This document shows positions 43,430 through 52,235 of a stretch of DNA of 64,000 bases, in pieces. How positions within the stretch are numbered: position 1 is the first letter of the stretch; each line of letters opens with the position of its first letter. This stretch comes from JAFAFN01 sp963707555 (GTDB lineage Bacteria > Actinomycetota > Acidimicrobiia > Acidimicrobiales > Microtrichaceae). The notes below the pieces were generated by a model. It made no database searches. It was not told the origin of the DNA and worked only from the letters and a program-made list of their open reading frames with translations. The translations under genes and the position numbers were made by a program. The stretch spans positions 248,001 to 312,000 of the forward strand of contig CAVPQM010000021.1 of the NCBI GenBank assembly GCA_963707555.1. Direction: 5' to 3'.

Positions 43430-45967
43430 ATGTGGAAGATCAGCCTCAAGAGCCTTCGGGCCCACAAGCGACGCCTGCTGCGGACCTGCTCCGCGGTCCT
43501 GCTGGGCGTCGCGTTCCTCGCCGGCACGCTCGTGCTCGGCGACACGATGCGCGCCGGGTTCGCCAACGTCTTCAGCGCGGCCTACGCCGGGACCGACGTC
43601 GTGGTGCAGGGCACCGAGACGATCGGCAGCGAGAGCGGCGAGCAGCGCCGCATCGTTCCCGACGAGGTCCTGACCGCCATCGAGGGCACCGACGGCGTCG
43701 GCGTCGTCGCGCCGGCCGTCGACGGTCTGGCACAGGTGTTGGGGCGCGACGGCGAGGCGATCGGCGGCAACGGACCGCCGACGGTCGGCGGCGCCTGGGA
43801 CACGACGTCGATGAACCCCTACCAGGTGGTCGACGGGCGGGCCCCCGAGGCGTCGGGCGAGGTCGTCATCGACCGCGGCACGGCGCGCACCGGTGAGCTG
43901 TCCGTCGGCGACACGACCAAGGTCCGGACCCCGACACCCGTCGAGGTGACCGTGGTGGGCATCGCGGCGTTCGGCAGCCAGGACTCCATCGGCGGCTCGG
44001 GGTACACCGGCTTCACCGTCGACGACGCACGCCGGCACCTGCTCTTCGGCGCTCCGGGCTGGACGAGCGTCTCGGTCGCCGCCGAACCGGGCGTGACCCC
44101 GGAGGAGCTCTCGGCACGGATCGGCTCCACGCTGCCCGACGGCTTCGAGGCGCGGACCGGCGAACAGATGAGCGCGGCGGCGACCGAGAGCATCGGCGCG
44201 GACTTCCTGGACATGATGCAGACGTTCCTGCTGGCGTTCACCGCGATCGCGCTGCTCGTGTCCACGTTCAGCATCTACAACACGTTCTCGGTGATCCTCG
44301 CCCAGCGCACCCGCGAATCCGCGCTCTTCCGCGCGATCGGCGCGACACGGTCGCAGGTCCTCGGTTCGATCGGGGTCGAGGCGCTGGTCATCGGCCTGGT
44401 GGCGTCGGTCGGGGGAGTGCTCGCCGGCCTGGCGCTGGCACTGGGGCTCACCTCGGGCATGCGCAGCATCGGCATCGACCTGCCCGGCGGGCTCGACATC
44501 ACCCCGACCAGCATCGTGGTCTCGGTCGTGGTCGGCCTCGTGGTGACGCTGCTCGCCAGCCTGGCGCCGGCCGTGCGGGCCTCGCGCGTCGCTCCGATGG
44601 CCGCGCTGCGCGACGCAGCCGTCGACCGCAGCGACACCTCGAGGGTCCGGGCCGCGCTCGGCGCCGTGGTCGCGCTCGTCGGCATCGCCCTGGTGCTCTA
44701 CGGCGCGCTCGGCTCGGTGGACTCACCGATCGGCATCGTCGGCCCGGGGGCCCTGCTGTCCCTGGTCGGGCTGGTCGTGCTCGGTCCGGTGGTCGCCCGC
44801 CCGGCGAGCAGCGTGCTCGGCGCGCCGATCGCTGCCACCCGTGGCGCATCGGGCTCGCTCGCACGCGGCAACGCCATGCGCAACCCGCGACGGACCGCCG
44901 GCACGGCGAGCGCCTTGATGATCGGCGTCTCGGTCGTCGCGCTGTTCACCGTGGTGGCCGCGTCGCTGACGGTGAGCTTCCGCGACACGCTCACCGGCTC
45001 GCTCACCTCGGACCTGATCCTGGTCGAGAACGGCTTCAGCGGCAGCGGGATGAGCCCGGAGCTGTCGACGAGGCTCTCGGCGCTGCCGGAGGTCGAGGAC
45101 TCGGTGGGGCTGGGCTTCGGCGCCGCCATGGTCGAGGGCGAGGAGCTCGAGTTCGCCGTCGCCGACCTGGCGCGCTTCGACCGGGTCGCGGATCTCGAGG
45201 TCACCTCGGGAGCACTCGCGGAGCTGGGCCGCAACGACATCGCGGTGTCGAGCGACACCGCGGAGGAGCGCGGTTGGCAACTCGGGTCCGAGGTGCCCGC
45301 CACCTTCATCGACGGCGCGGAGGAGCCACTGCGGGTCGGCGCGATCTTCGAGAAGCCCGAGATCACCGGCTCGCTGCTGATGTCCCAGGAGCTCTGGACG
45401 GCCCACAACACCGTCGCCCTCGACTTCCTGAACTTGATCACCCTGACGCCCGGCGTCGACATCGACGAGGGTCGTGCGGCGGTCGACGCCGTCGGCGAGG
45501 AGTTCGGCGCCCCCGAGGCGATGACCAGTGCCGAGTACGCGGATGACGTGGCGGGGCAGATCACCCAGCTGCTCAGCATCGTCTACGTGCTGCTGGCGCT
45601 GTCGATCATCATCGCCCTGATGGGGATCTCGAACACGCTGGCGCTGTCGATCCACGAGCGAACCCGTGAGCTCGGACTGCTCCGTGCGATCGGTCAGACC
45701 AGGGGCCAGCTGCGGTCGATGGTGCGGTGGGAGTCCGTGATCATCGCGGTGTTCGGCACCGTCGGCGGCATCGGCCTGGGCCTCTTCCTGGCCTGGGGGC
45801 TGGTCCGCGGCCTCTCGACGGACTTCGACGGTGCATCGTTCAGCGCGCCGGTCACCCAGCTCGTCGTGATCACCGCGGTCGGAGCCCTGGCCGGCGTGCT
45901 GGCCGGCATCCTCCCGGCGCGGCGTGCTGCCCGACTGGACGTGCTGGGCGCCATCTCCGAGGAGTGA
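43430..45967 (+). CDS. FtsX-family ABC transporter permease (two MacB-like modules)
   Basis: 845 residues; ATG 43430 after AGGAG. Layout: N-terminal span (RTCSAVLLGVAFLAGTLVLG), a large external domain (about 45-255), three spans with LRAIG-like FRAIGATRSQVLGSIG, a short linker, a second N-terminal-type span (MIGVSVVALFTVVAASLTVS), another external domain, and three final spans with LLRAIGQTRGQLRSMVRWES. This is the duplicated 8-span FtsX form of actinobacterial exporters linked to antimicrobial-peptide or envelope-stress responses. Cargo unknown. Confidence 0.9.
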   Translation: MWKISLKSLRAHKRRLLRTCSAVLLGVAFLAGTLVLGDTMRAGFANVFSAAYAGTDVVVQGTETIGSESGEQRRIVPDEVLTAIEGTDGVGVVAPAVDGLAQVLGRDGEAIGGNGPPTVGGAWDTTSMNPYQVVDGRAPEASGEVVIDRGTARTGELSVGDTTKVRTPTPVEVTVVGIAAFGSQDSIGGSGYTGFTVDDARRHLLFGAPGWTSVSVAAEPGVTPEELSARIGSTLPDGFEARTGEQMSAAATESIGADFLDMMQTFLLAFTAIALLVSTFSIYNTFSVILAQRTRESALFRAIGATRSQVLGSIGVEALVIGLVASVGGVLAGLALALGLTSGMRSIGIDLPGGLDITPTSIVVSVVVGLVVTLLASLAPAVRASRVAPMAALRDAAVDRSDTSRVRAALGAVVALVGIALVLYGALGSVDSPIGIVGPGALLSLVGLVVLGPVVARPASSVLGAPIAATRGASGSLARGNAMRNPRRTAGTASALMIGVSVVALFTVVAASLTVSFRDTLTGSLTSDLILVENGFSGSGMSPELSTRLSALPEVEDSVGLGFGAAMVEGEELEFAVADLARFDRVADLEVTSGALAELGRNDIAVSSDTAEERGWQLGSEVPATFIDGAEEPLRVGAIFEKPEITGSLLMSQELWTAHNTVALDFLNLITLTPGVDIDEGRAAVDAVGEEFGAPEAMTSAEYADDVAGQITQLLSIVYVLLALSIIIALMGISNTLALSIHERTRELGLLRAIGQTRGQLRSMVRWESVIIAVFGTVGGIGLGLFLAWGLVRGLSTDFDGASFSAPVTQLVVITAVGALAGVLAGILPARRAARLDVLGAISEE

Positions 45968-45980
45968 CGGGATCAGCTGA

Positions 45981-46384
45981 TCAGTGCTCGCCGGCCTGGC
46001 GGGGTTCGACGCCGAGGGCGGCGCATGCCTCGTGGTACATCCGCACGACCTCGTGACGGAAGTCGACCCGCTCGGCCGGGACGCCCGCCCAGGGCACCTC
46101 GACGTCGACCGCACCGCCGTCGACCGTTGCGGTGAACACCGCGCCGGACGGGCTCATCGTGGTCATGCGGGCAGCCGTCGCGTCGGGCCGTCCACCGAGG
46201 GACCGCACGATCAGCAGGTTGTCCTCGACGTGGTCGGAGTTCATGTGATTGCACACCGCGCCGATCACGGCATCGGAGTACAGCTCACCGGTGTCGGTCG
46301 CGCGTCGGGGCTCATCGGGTCGGGCTCATCGGGATCGGGCTCATCGGTGTCCAGGTTGCCGGACAGGCGATCAGGACGCGGCAC
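45981..46384 (-). CDS. DUF2470 protein paired with heme oxygenase (probable frameshift in an N-terminal repeat)
   Basis: The conserved part (VIGAVCNHMNSDHVEDNLLI, RMTTMSPSGAVFTATVDGGA, VRMYHEACAALGV) is a DUF2470 domain, the module at the C-terminus of HugZ-type heme proteins. A minimal version starts at GTG 46268. Restoring one base near 46320 joins it to TGELYSDA and an acidic repeat of DEPDP, starting at GTG 46384 inside the heme oxygenase 3' end. The missing base is visible because one of three copies of a 15-bp repeat is 14 bp long. It is encoded downstream of heme oxygenase on the same strand, so likely helps with heme handling. Confidence 0.68.
46308..46351. repeat. 15-bp tandem repeat (14+15+15) in the DUF2470 gene
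   Basis: Copies on the plus strand: GGGCTCATCGGGTC (46308), GGGCTCATCGGGATC (46322), GGGCTCATCGGTGTC (46337). On the coding strand the unit encodes DEPDP. The first copy lacks one base, which breaks the frame of the gene. Confidence 0.92.
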
Positions 46385-47057
46385 GGGCGGCGGCCACCTC
46401 CGCGTCGAGCTCGGCGAGCACGACGGTGTTCAGCCGGTACGCGACGGCGACCTCCTCGGTCATGCGCCGGGCGGTCTCGTCGTCGAACGGCGCACGGTCG
46501 AGCAGGTCGCGGTAGTGCGCCTTGAACGCCGGGATGTCGTCGATGTCGTCGAACTCGTAGAACGCGGCGCCGCTGCCGGCGGCGAGGTCGTAGGTGCTCC
46601 GCACGCTGCGGGCGATCATCTGGCCACCGGAGAGGTCACCCATGTAGCGGGTGTAGTGGTGGGCGATGAAGGCCTCGGGGCGGGTGAAGCACACCTCTCG
46701 CATGCGCTCGCAGTACTCCTTGGTCGCGGCGCTCGGGGCGACCTGCGACTCCCAGTCGGCGCCGTAGAGGTACTCGAGATCCGCGCGCAGCGCGGGGACC
46801 CGGGTCAGCGCGTCGATCACGAACGGGCCGGCGAGGACGTCGTCCCGCATGGCCTCGGCGGCCTCTTCGAGCACCACGTAGGCGAAGTAGTGCTGGACCA
46901 CCATCTCGGCGTACTCGTCGCGGGAGAGCTTCCCCTCGAAGAGCTCGGTCATGTAGCTCGAGACCGCAGCGGCTTCGTGGTCGTCGGTGGTGGCGCTGCG
47001 GAGCGCGGCCGAGAATCGCTCGCTCGTGGATCGGGCGTCGTGCTCGGTGCTGGACAT
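46371..47057 (-). CDS. heme oxygenase, biliverdin-producing (HmuO/HO-1 type)
   Basis: 228 residues from ATG 47057 with AGGAG upstream. Canonical all-helical heme oxygenase: proximal heme ligand His27 in SATTDDHEAAAVSSYM, VVQHYFAYVVLEEAAEAM, HHYTRYMGDLSGGQMIARSV with the distal-helix GDLSGGQ, and YEFDDIDDIPAFKAHYRDLL. It opens heme to biliverdin, releasing iron and CO, usually for iron acquisition. No ferric-uptake-type box was recognised upstream. Coupled to a DUF2470 gene downstream. Confidence 0.93.
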   Translation of the reverse strand: MSSTEHDARSTSERFSAALRSATTDDHEAAAVSSYMTELFEGKLSRDEYAEMVVQHYFAYVVLEEAAEAMRDDVLAGPFVIDALTRVPALRADLEYLYGADWESQVAPSAATKEYCERMREVCFTRPEAFIAHHYTRYMGDLSGGQMIARSVRSTYDLAAGSGAAFYEFDDIDDIPAFKAHYRDLLDRAPFDDETARRMTEEVAVAYRLNTVVLAELDAEVAAARAAS

Positions 47058-47230
47058 GGGAGAGCGCTCCTTGGAGAGGTGGTCGCCGCAGCGTAGGCGA
47101 GGGACGTAAGGGTCGCCATCTATCAGGTGTCATGAGACCTTCCCATCACACGAAGGCAGACCCGGCACGACCTGTCGGCACGTCGTCCACGACGTGTCCG
47201 GACGAGGTTTCCGCGTCGCGACCAGCAAAT

Positions 47231-47251
47231 GTTCCGGAACCGCCCTAGTAT
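47231..47251 (+). promoter_or_regulatory. candidate cold-shock gene promoter with palindrome
   Basis: A perfect palindrome GTTCCGGAAC (47231-47240) is followed five bases later by TAGTAT (47246-47251), a fair -10. A good -35 is not seen at 17 bp. The leader to the start (47252-47305) is A-rich, with a small hairpin GCTTG-CTCA-CAAGC at 47277-47290, as expected for a cold-shock mRNA leader. Confidence 0.4.
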
Positions 47252-47305
47252 GGATTCCGTTGAGAGAGTCACAAGGGCTTGCTCACAAGCAGAGAAGAGA
47301 AGAAG

Positions 47306-47506
47306 TTGGCAACAGGTACCGTGAAGTTCTTCAACTCCGAGAAGGGCTTCGGCTTCATCTCGCGTGAGCAAGGCGAGGACGTCTTCGTCCACTACTCCAA
47401 CATCCAGGGCAGTGGTTACAAGTCGCTCGAAGAGGGTCAGCGCGTGGAGTTCGATGTGGCCCCCGGCCGCAAGGGTGAAGAGGCTCAGAACGTTCGAGTC
47501 GTCTGA
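47306..47506 (+). CDS. cold-shock protein, CspA family
   Basis: 66 residues from TTG 47306 (LATGTVKFFNSEKGFGFISR), chosen because the family begins MATGTVKFF. RNA-binding motifs RNP1 (KGFGFI) and RNP2 (VFVHYS) are intact. Single-strand nucleic-acid chaperone acting in the cytoplasm. The TTG start and the leader hairpin suggest control at translation. It is followed by a strong terminator, so it is monocistronic. Lower GC and many AAG codons mark it as highly expressed. Confidence 0.95.
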   Translation: MATGTVKFFNSEKGFGFISREQGEDVFVHYSNIQGSGYKSLEEGQRVEFDVAPGRKGEEAQNVRVV

Positions 47507-47525
47507 CACCCCGTAGTACTCGAGG

Positions 47526-47557
47526 GAACCGCCGGCCTCCTGGCCGGCGGTTCTTTC
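47526..47557 (+). terminator. intrinsic terminator of the cold-shock gene
   Basis: GAACCGCCGGCC (47526-47537), loop TCCT, GGCCGGCGGTTC (47542-47553), then TTTC. A perfect 12-bp stem with a short T-run, 20 bp after the stop. Confidence 0.9.
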
Positions 47558-47832
47558 ATGTACTCCCTCAAGTACTCTCGTTCGCCCTCAGGATCGGCCG
47601 TGGCTGTGGCTTGGTCACGAGGACGATCACCCGCGAGACTGGGGGAGCGACACGGTCAGACCGGACAGTTCCGCAACGACTGTCCGAGTGGGCGTCCACC
47701 GTCGATGACGGAGGGACGCGACGAGTTCGGTGCGCTCTCCGAGACACCGACGAGCAGAACGGATCGGATCCCGACCCGCGCGCCGAGACCAGGCGCCGGA
47801 CGCACCGGGTCCGCACCGCAGGAAGGACCACC

Positions 47833-48114
47833 ATGGGCGCAAGCCGTACGAGTTTCGAGAAGCTGCAGCGAGACCGGGCCAAGAAGGCCAAGGCCGCAGC
47901 CAAGCGCGACAAGCGCCTCGACAAGGGCACCGAGGACGAGACCGTCGACGAGACCGTCGACGTCACCTCGCTGAGCCCCGGCCAGGAGATCCCGCCGGAT
48001 CAGCTCCTGAAGATGGTCGCCGACCTGCACCGTCAGTTCGAGGACGAAGAGATCACCTTCGAGGAGTTCGAGGACCGCAAGACCGAGCTCTTCGCGCTCC
48101 TCTCGGTCGACTGA
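47833..48114 (+). CDS. small protein with SHOCT-like C-terminus, unknown function
   Basis: 93 residues from ATG 47833 after GGAAGGA. Lysine-rich N-terminus (FEKLQRDRAKKAKAAAKRDK), an acidic middle with repeated DETVDE, then PPDQLLKMVADLHRQFEDEE and ITFEEFEDRKTELFALL. The last part resembles short C-terminal (SHOCT) helical hairpins (a bundle with IxxEEFExxKxxLL). Probably cytoplasmic. The roughly 275 bp before it (47558-47832) hold no gene I can support. Confidence 0.72.
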   Translation: MGASRTSFEKLQRDRAKKAKAAAKRDKRLDKGTEDETVDETVDVTSLSPGQEIPPDQLLKMVADLHRQFEDEEITFEEFEDRKTELFALLSVD

Positions 48115-48128
48115 CCACCCGACGGTCG

Positions 48129-48151
48129 AGCCGACGCCGCAGGTGTCGGCT
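48129..48151. terminator. small hairpin between convergent genes
   Basis: AGCCGAC (48129-48135), nine-base loop, GTCGGCT (48145-48151). A 7-bp perfect stem in the 39-bp gap between the SHOCT-like gene and fumC. Confidence 0.5.
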
Positions 48152-48153
48152 GC

Positions 48154-49548
48154 TCACGTCCTGATCCCACCCTTGGTCATCGCCAGCACGTCGAGCGCCT
48201 CGTCGAGCTGCGCCTCGGTCGCCAGACCCTCCGCCAGCACCACCTCACGAACCGTGCGGTGCTCCGCGAGGGCCTGCTTCGCGACGGCCGCTGCCGCCTC
48301 GTAGCCCACGACCGGCACCAACGCCGTCACCAACGACGGCGACGACTCGGCGTAACGACGGCACACCTCGACGTCCGCGACGATCCCTGCGATGCAGCGG
48401 TCGGCGAAGAGCCGCGACACGCTCGCCAGGATCCGGACGGACTCCAGCAGGTTGCGGGCCATGACGGGCAGCATCACGTTGAGCTCGAAGGTGCCCGCCG
48501 CCCCACCGAAGGCGACCGCGGCGTCGTTGCCGACGACCTGCGCGACCACCTGGTGCACCGCCTCGGGCAGGACCGGGTTCACCTTGCCGGGCATGATCGA
48601 GCTGCCCGGCTGCAGGTCGGGCAGCCGGATCTCACGGAGGCCCGTCGACGGCCCCGACGCCATCCACCGCACGTCGGTCGCGATCTTGTTGAGAGAGATC
48701 GCCACCACCCGACAGGCGCCGCTCACCTCGACCAGCGCGTCCTGCGCACCCTGGGCCTCGAAGTGGTTCTTCGCCTCGTGCAGGTCGAGGCCGAGCTCCG
48801 AGCGCAGCGAGTCGATCACCGCCCTGGCGAACCCGTCCGGCGCGTTGAGACCGGTGCCGACCGCCGTGCCGCCGAGCGGCAGCGAGCCGAGACGGGGCAA
48901 CGTCGCCTCGAGACGTTCGACGCCGAGGGACACCGCAGCGGCATAGCCGCCGAACTCCTGGCCGAGCGTCACCGGCACCGCGTCCATCAGGTGGGTGCGC
49001 CCCGACTTCACCACCGTGTCGTTGGCCAGCTCCTGCTCGCTCAGCACCGCGGTGAGGTGCTCCAGCGCCGGCACGAGCTGGGTGACGATCGCCTCGTGCG
49101 CAGCGATACGGATCGCGGTCGGGAACACATCGTTCGAGGACTGCGACGCGTTCACGTGGTCGTTCGGGTGCACCGGCGAACCGAGCAGCTCCGTGGCGAG
49201 GGTGGACAACACCTCGTTGACGTTCATGTTCGTCGAGGTGCCCGAACCGGTCTGGAACACGTCGACGGGGAACTGGTCGTCATGCTCCCCGACGAGCACG
49301 GCATCGGCGGCGGCGACGATCGCCGAGGCGACCTCGTCGGGGATCACCCCGAGCCGGGCGTTGACCGGTGCCGCGGCCCGCTTGACCAGCACCATCGCAC
49401 GGATCAGCTCGGGGTCGACGGTGCGACCGGAGACGGGGAAGTTCTCGACGGCCCGTTGGGTCTGGGCACGCCATCGAGCGTCGATCGGGACCTCGATCTC
49501 GCCGAGGGCGTCGTGTTCGATGCGGACGTCGCGCTGCTGGTCAGTCAC
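48154..49548 (-). CDS. fumC: class II fumarate hydratase
   Basis: 464 residues from GTG 49548, with GGAAGGA upstream and an 8-bp overlap with the amine oxidase gene. Shows TGSGTSTNMNVNEVLSTLAT, NDHVNASQSSNDVFPTAIRI, SGRTHLMDAVPVTLGQEFGG and the superfamily signature GSSIMPGKVNP. These fit fumarase C, which interconverts fumarate and malate; the related aspartase differs little, so some doubt remains. Being last in an operon with a C69 peptidase and an amine oxidase is unusual for a TCA-cycle gene. Confidence 0.9.
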   Translation of the reverse strand: MTDQQRDVRIEHDALGEIEVPIDARWRAQTQRAVENFPVSGRTVDPELIRAMVLVKRAAAPVNARLGVIPDEVASAIVAAADAVLVGEHDDQFPVDVFQTGSGTSTNMNVNEVLSTLATELLGSPVHPNDHVNASQSSNDVFPTAIRIAAHEAIVTQLVPALEHLTAVLSEQELANDTVVKSGRTHLMDAVPVTLGQEFGGYAAAVSLGVERLEATLPRLGSLPLGGTAVGTGLNAPDGFARAVIDSLRSELGLDLHEAKNHFEAQGAQDALVEVSGACRVVAISLNKIATDVRWMASGPSTGLREIRLPDLQPGSSIMPGKVNPVLPEAVHQVVAQVVGNDAAVAFGGAAGTFELNVMLPVMARNLLESVRILASVSRLFADRCIAGIVADVEVCRRYAESSPSLVTALVPVVGYEAAAAVAKQALAEHRTVREVVLAEGLATEAQLDEALDVLAMTKGGIRT

Positions 49549-50965
49549 TGGGCTGTCCTTCCGGGGGAGTCGTTTCCGAGGCCTTCCAGGGGACTCGTTC
49601 CGAGGTGGGGCCGATCAGATCTCGCGCGACACGCTCGCCCGAGCGCACCGCGCCCTCCATGTACCCGTTCCACACCGGCGCACACTCCGCCCCCGCCCAG
49701 TGGATGCGCCCGACGGGTTCGGTGAGCGCCTCGCCGAACCCGGTCCAGACACCCGGAGTGAAGTGCGCGCCGTAGCAGCCGCGGCTGAACTGCTCGGCCA
49801 TCCAGTCCCGCTCGAGGTACTCCGTCGGCTCGGCCGCGGAGGGTCCGAAGTAGCGCACCATGCAGGCCACGACGGCAGCGCGTCGCTCGGCCTCGCTGCG
49901 GCGCGCCCAGCGACGACCGTCGTCCCCCTCGAGGAAGCCGACGAGGACACCCGGGTCACCCGACGGCGGCGAGTTGTCGAACGTGATCTTGACCGGACCC
50001 TCCTCGGACGCGGCCTGACCGGTCAGGCCGTCCTCACGCCAGAACGGCTCGGGGTAGACGACGTGCACCTTGATCACCGAGCCCGCGGGCAGGCGCTGGG
50101 TCAGCTGGTCACGCCAGCTCGGCATGGCGGGCGAGTACTCGATCCGACCGGCCAGGGTCGGTGGCAGCGTCACCACCACGTGGGACCCGATCACCACCTG
50201 ACCGGTGTTCGACTCGACCCGCACCCCGTCCTCGTCCTGGCGGATGGAGCGGACGACGAACCCGGTACGGACCGGGCTCGACGACGCAGCGGCGAGCTCC
50301 TCGGCGACCCGGACCGCCCCACCGACGACACGGTCCTGCTGGGCGCCGCGGTCGACCGACAGCAGCGTCTCGAGGTCGGTGCCGGAACGCGCGTAGAAGA
50401 GGGCGTGCAGCAACGACAGGTCGCTCGACTGCGTCGAGAAGACCGCCTCGGTCACGACCCGGAAGTAGTCGCGGGCCACCGCGGTGCGCAGGTTGTCGCG
50501 GATCCAGCTCTCGAAGGTCTGTCCGTCGGCCCAGGCGGCGTCGGGCGAGGTCCACGGACGATCGAGCGGCACCCGCTCCGAGAGACGCTGGAAGCGGCGG
50601 AGCCCGGTGAACAGATCGGCGAGCACGAAGGGCCCGAGACGTGGCACCGCGCCGCGCTGCGACCCGAGCCGGCCGGTGCGTCCACCGAGCACGATGACGT
50701 GCTGGCCCTCGTTGTAGGTCGGGAAGGTCTCGAGGCCGAGCTCCTCGACGAGCTCGTACATGCGGTTCTGGCCGGGACCCAGCCACTGGCCGCCGAACTC
50801 GACCCGGGTCCCGTCCGCGGTGGTGCCCGACTCGGTGCGTCCCCCGACCCGGTCACGAGCCTCGACCACCGTCACGGCGACGCCGGCGCGTTCGAGCAAC
50901 CGAGCGGCCGACAAGCCCGCCAGGCCGGCGCCGACGACCACCACGTGCTCGACGCGGTGGCTCAT
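49541..50965 (-). CDS. flavin-containing amine oxidase family protein
   Basis: 474 residues from ATG 50965, overlapping the upstream gene's stop (ATGA). FAD Rossmann motif VVVVGAGLAGLSAARLLERA and VVEARDRVGGRTES at the N-terminus, EFGGQWLGPGQNRMYELVEE, and the C-terminal FAD region RIHWAGAECAPVWNGYMEGA with GERVARDL. This is the layout of monoamine and putrescine oxidases. No export signal. Substrate unknown. It may yield aldehydes and ammonia from amines released by the neighbouring peptidase, which is inference. Confidence 0.88.
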   Translation of the reverse strand: MSHRVEHVVVVGAGLAGLSAARLLERAGVAVTVVEARDRVGGRTESGTTADGTRVEFGGQWLGPGQNRMYELVEELGLETFPTYNEGQHVIVLGGRTGRLGSQRGAVPRLGPFVLADLFTGLRRFQRLSERVPLDRPWTSPDAAWADGQTFESWIRDNLRTAVARDYFRVVTEAVFSTQSSDLSLLHALFYARSGTDLETLLSVDRGAQQDRVVGGAVRVAEELAAASSSPVRTGFVVRSIRQDEDGVRVESNTGQVVIGSHVVVTLPPTLAGRIEYSPAMPSWRDQLTQRLPAGSVIKVHVVYPEPFWREDGLTGQAASEEGPVKITFDNSPPSGDPGVLVGFLEGDDGRRWARRSEAERRAAVVACMVRYFGPSAAEPTEYLERDWMAEQFSRGCYGAHFTPGVWTGFGEALTEPVGRIHWAGAECAPVWNGYMEGAVRSGERVARDLIGPTSERVPWKASETTPPEGQPSD

Positions 50966-52176
50966 GACGCGGCGGGGATCCGGTGCTGCAGCGGCGACCA
51001 CCCTGCCGCACGGTGCTGGCGACGCCAGTACTCCCGGGTCGCGAGGGGACGACGGTCGGGCGCGTCGGCGGCGACGACGTCCGCGGCCCACCGTTCCTCG
51101 AGCTCGTCGGCGAGCGCGAACGCGTGGGCGCTGGAGGGCGGCTCCTCGACCCACGCACGTTCGACGGCGTCGCGCTCGTGCGCGAAGCGGGCGGTCAGGG
51201 AGCCGAGGTCACGGGCAGCGACGCGATGCAGACCCTCGTGGCGCCACCACCGACTCCCGGCATCGGCACGATCGGTCGGCGAGGGCCCGACGTCGACGGG
51301 ATCGTCGACCGTGACCGGCTTGAAGATCGACGTGCACGGCGCTGCCGTGGCGGTCGCCCAGTGCTGCGTCGGGGAGCCCAGTCGAGAGACCCACGAGGCG
51401 GTCGTCTGGCCGTTGGCGACCAGGCCGCCCGCGTGCATGCAGGGCGAGGCCATCGCACCGTTGAGCAACGAGTACGACGGGTCGGGCGTGTCGCCGTGTC
51501 GACGGAGCGCGGCGAACAGGTCGAGCTCCGAGGTCGCCTGCTGCGCCGCTGCGGTGGTCAGCGCTCCGCGGTGACGGGCGGACGCGACCCATGACCGCAG
51601 GTGGTCGGAGTGCGCCCGGGCGAAGTCGGGGATCGTGAGCTCGTTCGAGATGCTGCGGGACCGCCCGGTCACCCGCTCGGTGGCCCAGCTGCGCCCGGCG
51701 GTCTCGAGCACGATCGCACCGTCGCGGTCGGCCACGAGGAAGCTGTTGTCGTAGGAGAAGCTCGGATGGTCCCTGCTCGCTGCACCGCCCTGGCCGTGAC
51801 GTTCGAGCAGCGACACGATCACCTGGACCGCGGCGTCCGCGTCATCGGCCCGTTCCAGCGCGAGGCGCAACAGGTCCATGCCGAGCAGGCCCGAGCCGTC
51901 CTCGTGGCGCCGGGTGAAGACCGCCTCGTTGCCGATCACGACGCCGCGCTCGTTGGTGCCCATCTCGGCGCCCCACATCCACCACGGACGCGACAGCAGC
52001 AACGCGTGGGTTCGACGGACCTGCGGGACCAGGGTCCAGGTGCAGCGGGCGAGCGCACCGGGTCGGTGCTCGGCGGCAGGCACCCACTCGAGCAGCTGTG
52101 CCTCGTTGGGGTCCCGGTCGCTGTTCTTGGCGAAGAACACGGCGTCGTCGCCGATCGTGACCATCGTGTCGCACAC
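50962..52176 (-). CDS. C69-family/secernin-like Ntn-hydrolase (dipeptidase-like)
   Basis: 404 residues from GTG 52176. The start MCDTMVTIGDDAVFFAKNSD exposes Cys2 as the N-terminal nucleophile of C69/secernin peptidases, and AKNSDRDPNEAQLLEW is the family's second block. EMGTNERGVVIGNEAVFTRR and DNSFLVADRDGAIVLETAGR follow the Ntn-hydrolase sheet pattern. The MASPCMHAGGLV segment is typical of secernins. Likely cytoplasmic cleavage of small peptides or amides. First gene of a tightly overlapped operon with amine oxidase and fumarase. Confidence 0.85.
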   Translation of the reverse strand: MCDTMVTIGDDAVFFAKNSDRDPNEAQLLEWVPAAEHRPGALARCTWTLVPQVRRTHALLLSRPWWMWGAEMGTNERGVVIGNEAVFTRRHEDGSGLLGMDLLRLALERADDADAAVQVIVSLLERHGQGGAASRDHPSFSYDNSFLVADRDGAIVLETAGRSWATERVTGRSRSISNELTIPDFARAHSDHLRSWVASARHRGALTTAAAQQATSELDLFAALRRHGDTPDPSYSLLNGAMASPCMHAGGLVANGQTTASWVSRLGSPTQHWATATAAPCTSIFKPVTVDDPVDVGPSPTDRADAGSRWWRHEGLHRVAARDLGSLTARFAHERDAVERAWVEEPPSSAHAFALADELEERWAADVVAADAPDRRPLATREYWRRQHRAAGWSPLQHRIPAAS

Positions 52177-52235
52177 GTGGACGAATCTACGACCCTCGCA
52201 GCGGCTGGGCCGGGCGCACGGCCGAAGCCCCCGGG

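Noticed and set aside
47558..47832. Possible coding sequence before the SHOCT-like gene
   Set aside because: The open frames here are short or arginine-rich in all directions and have no ribosome site or recognisable motif.
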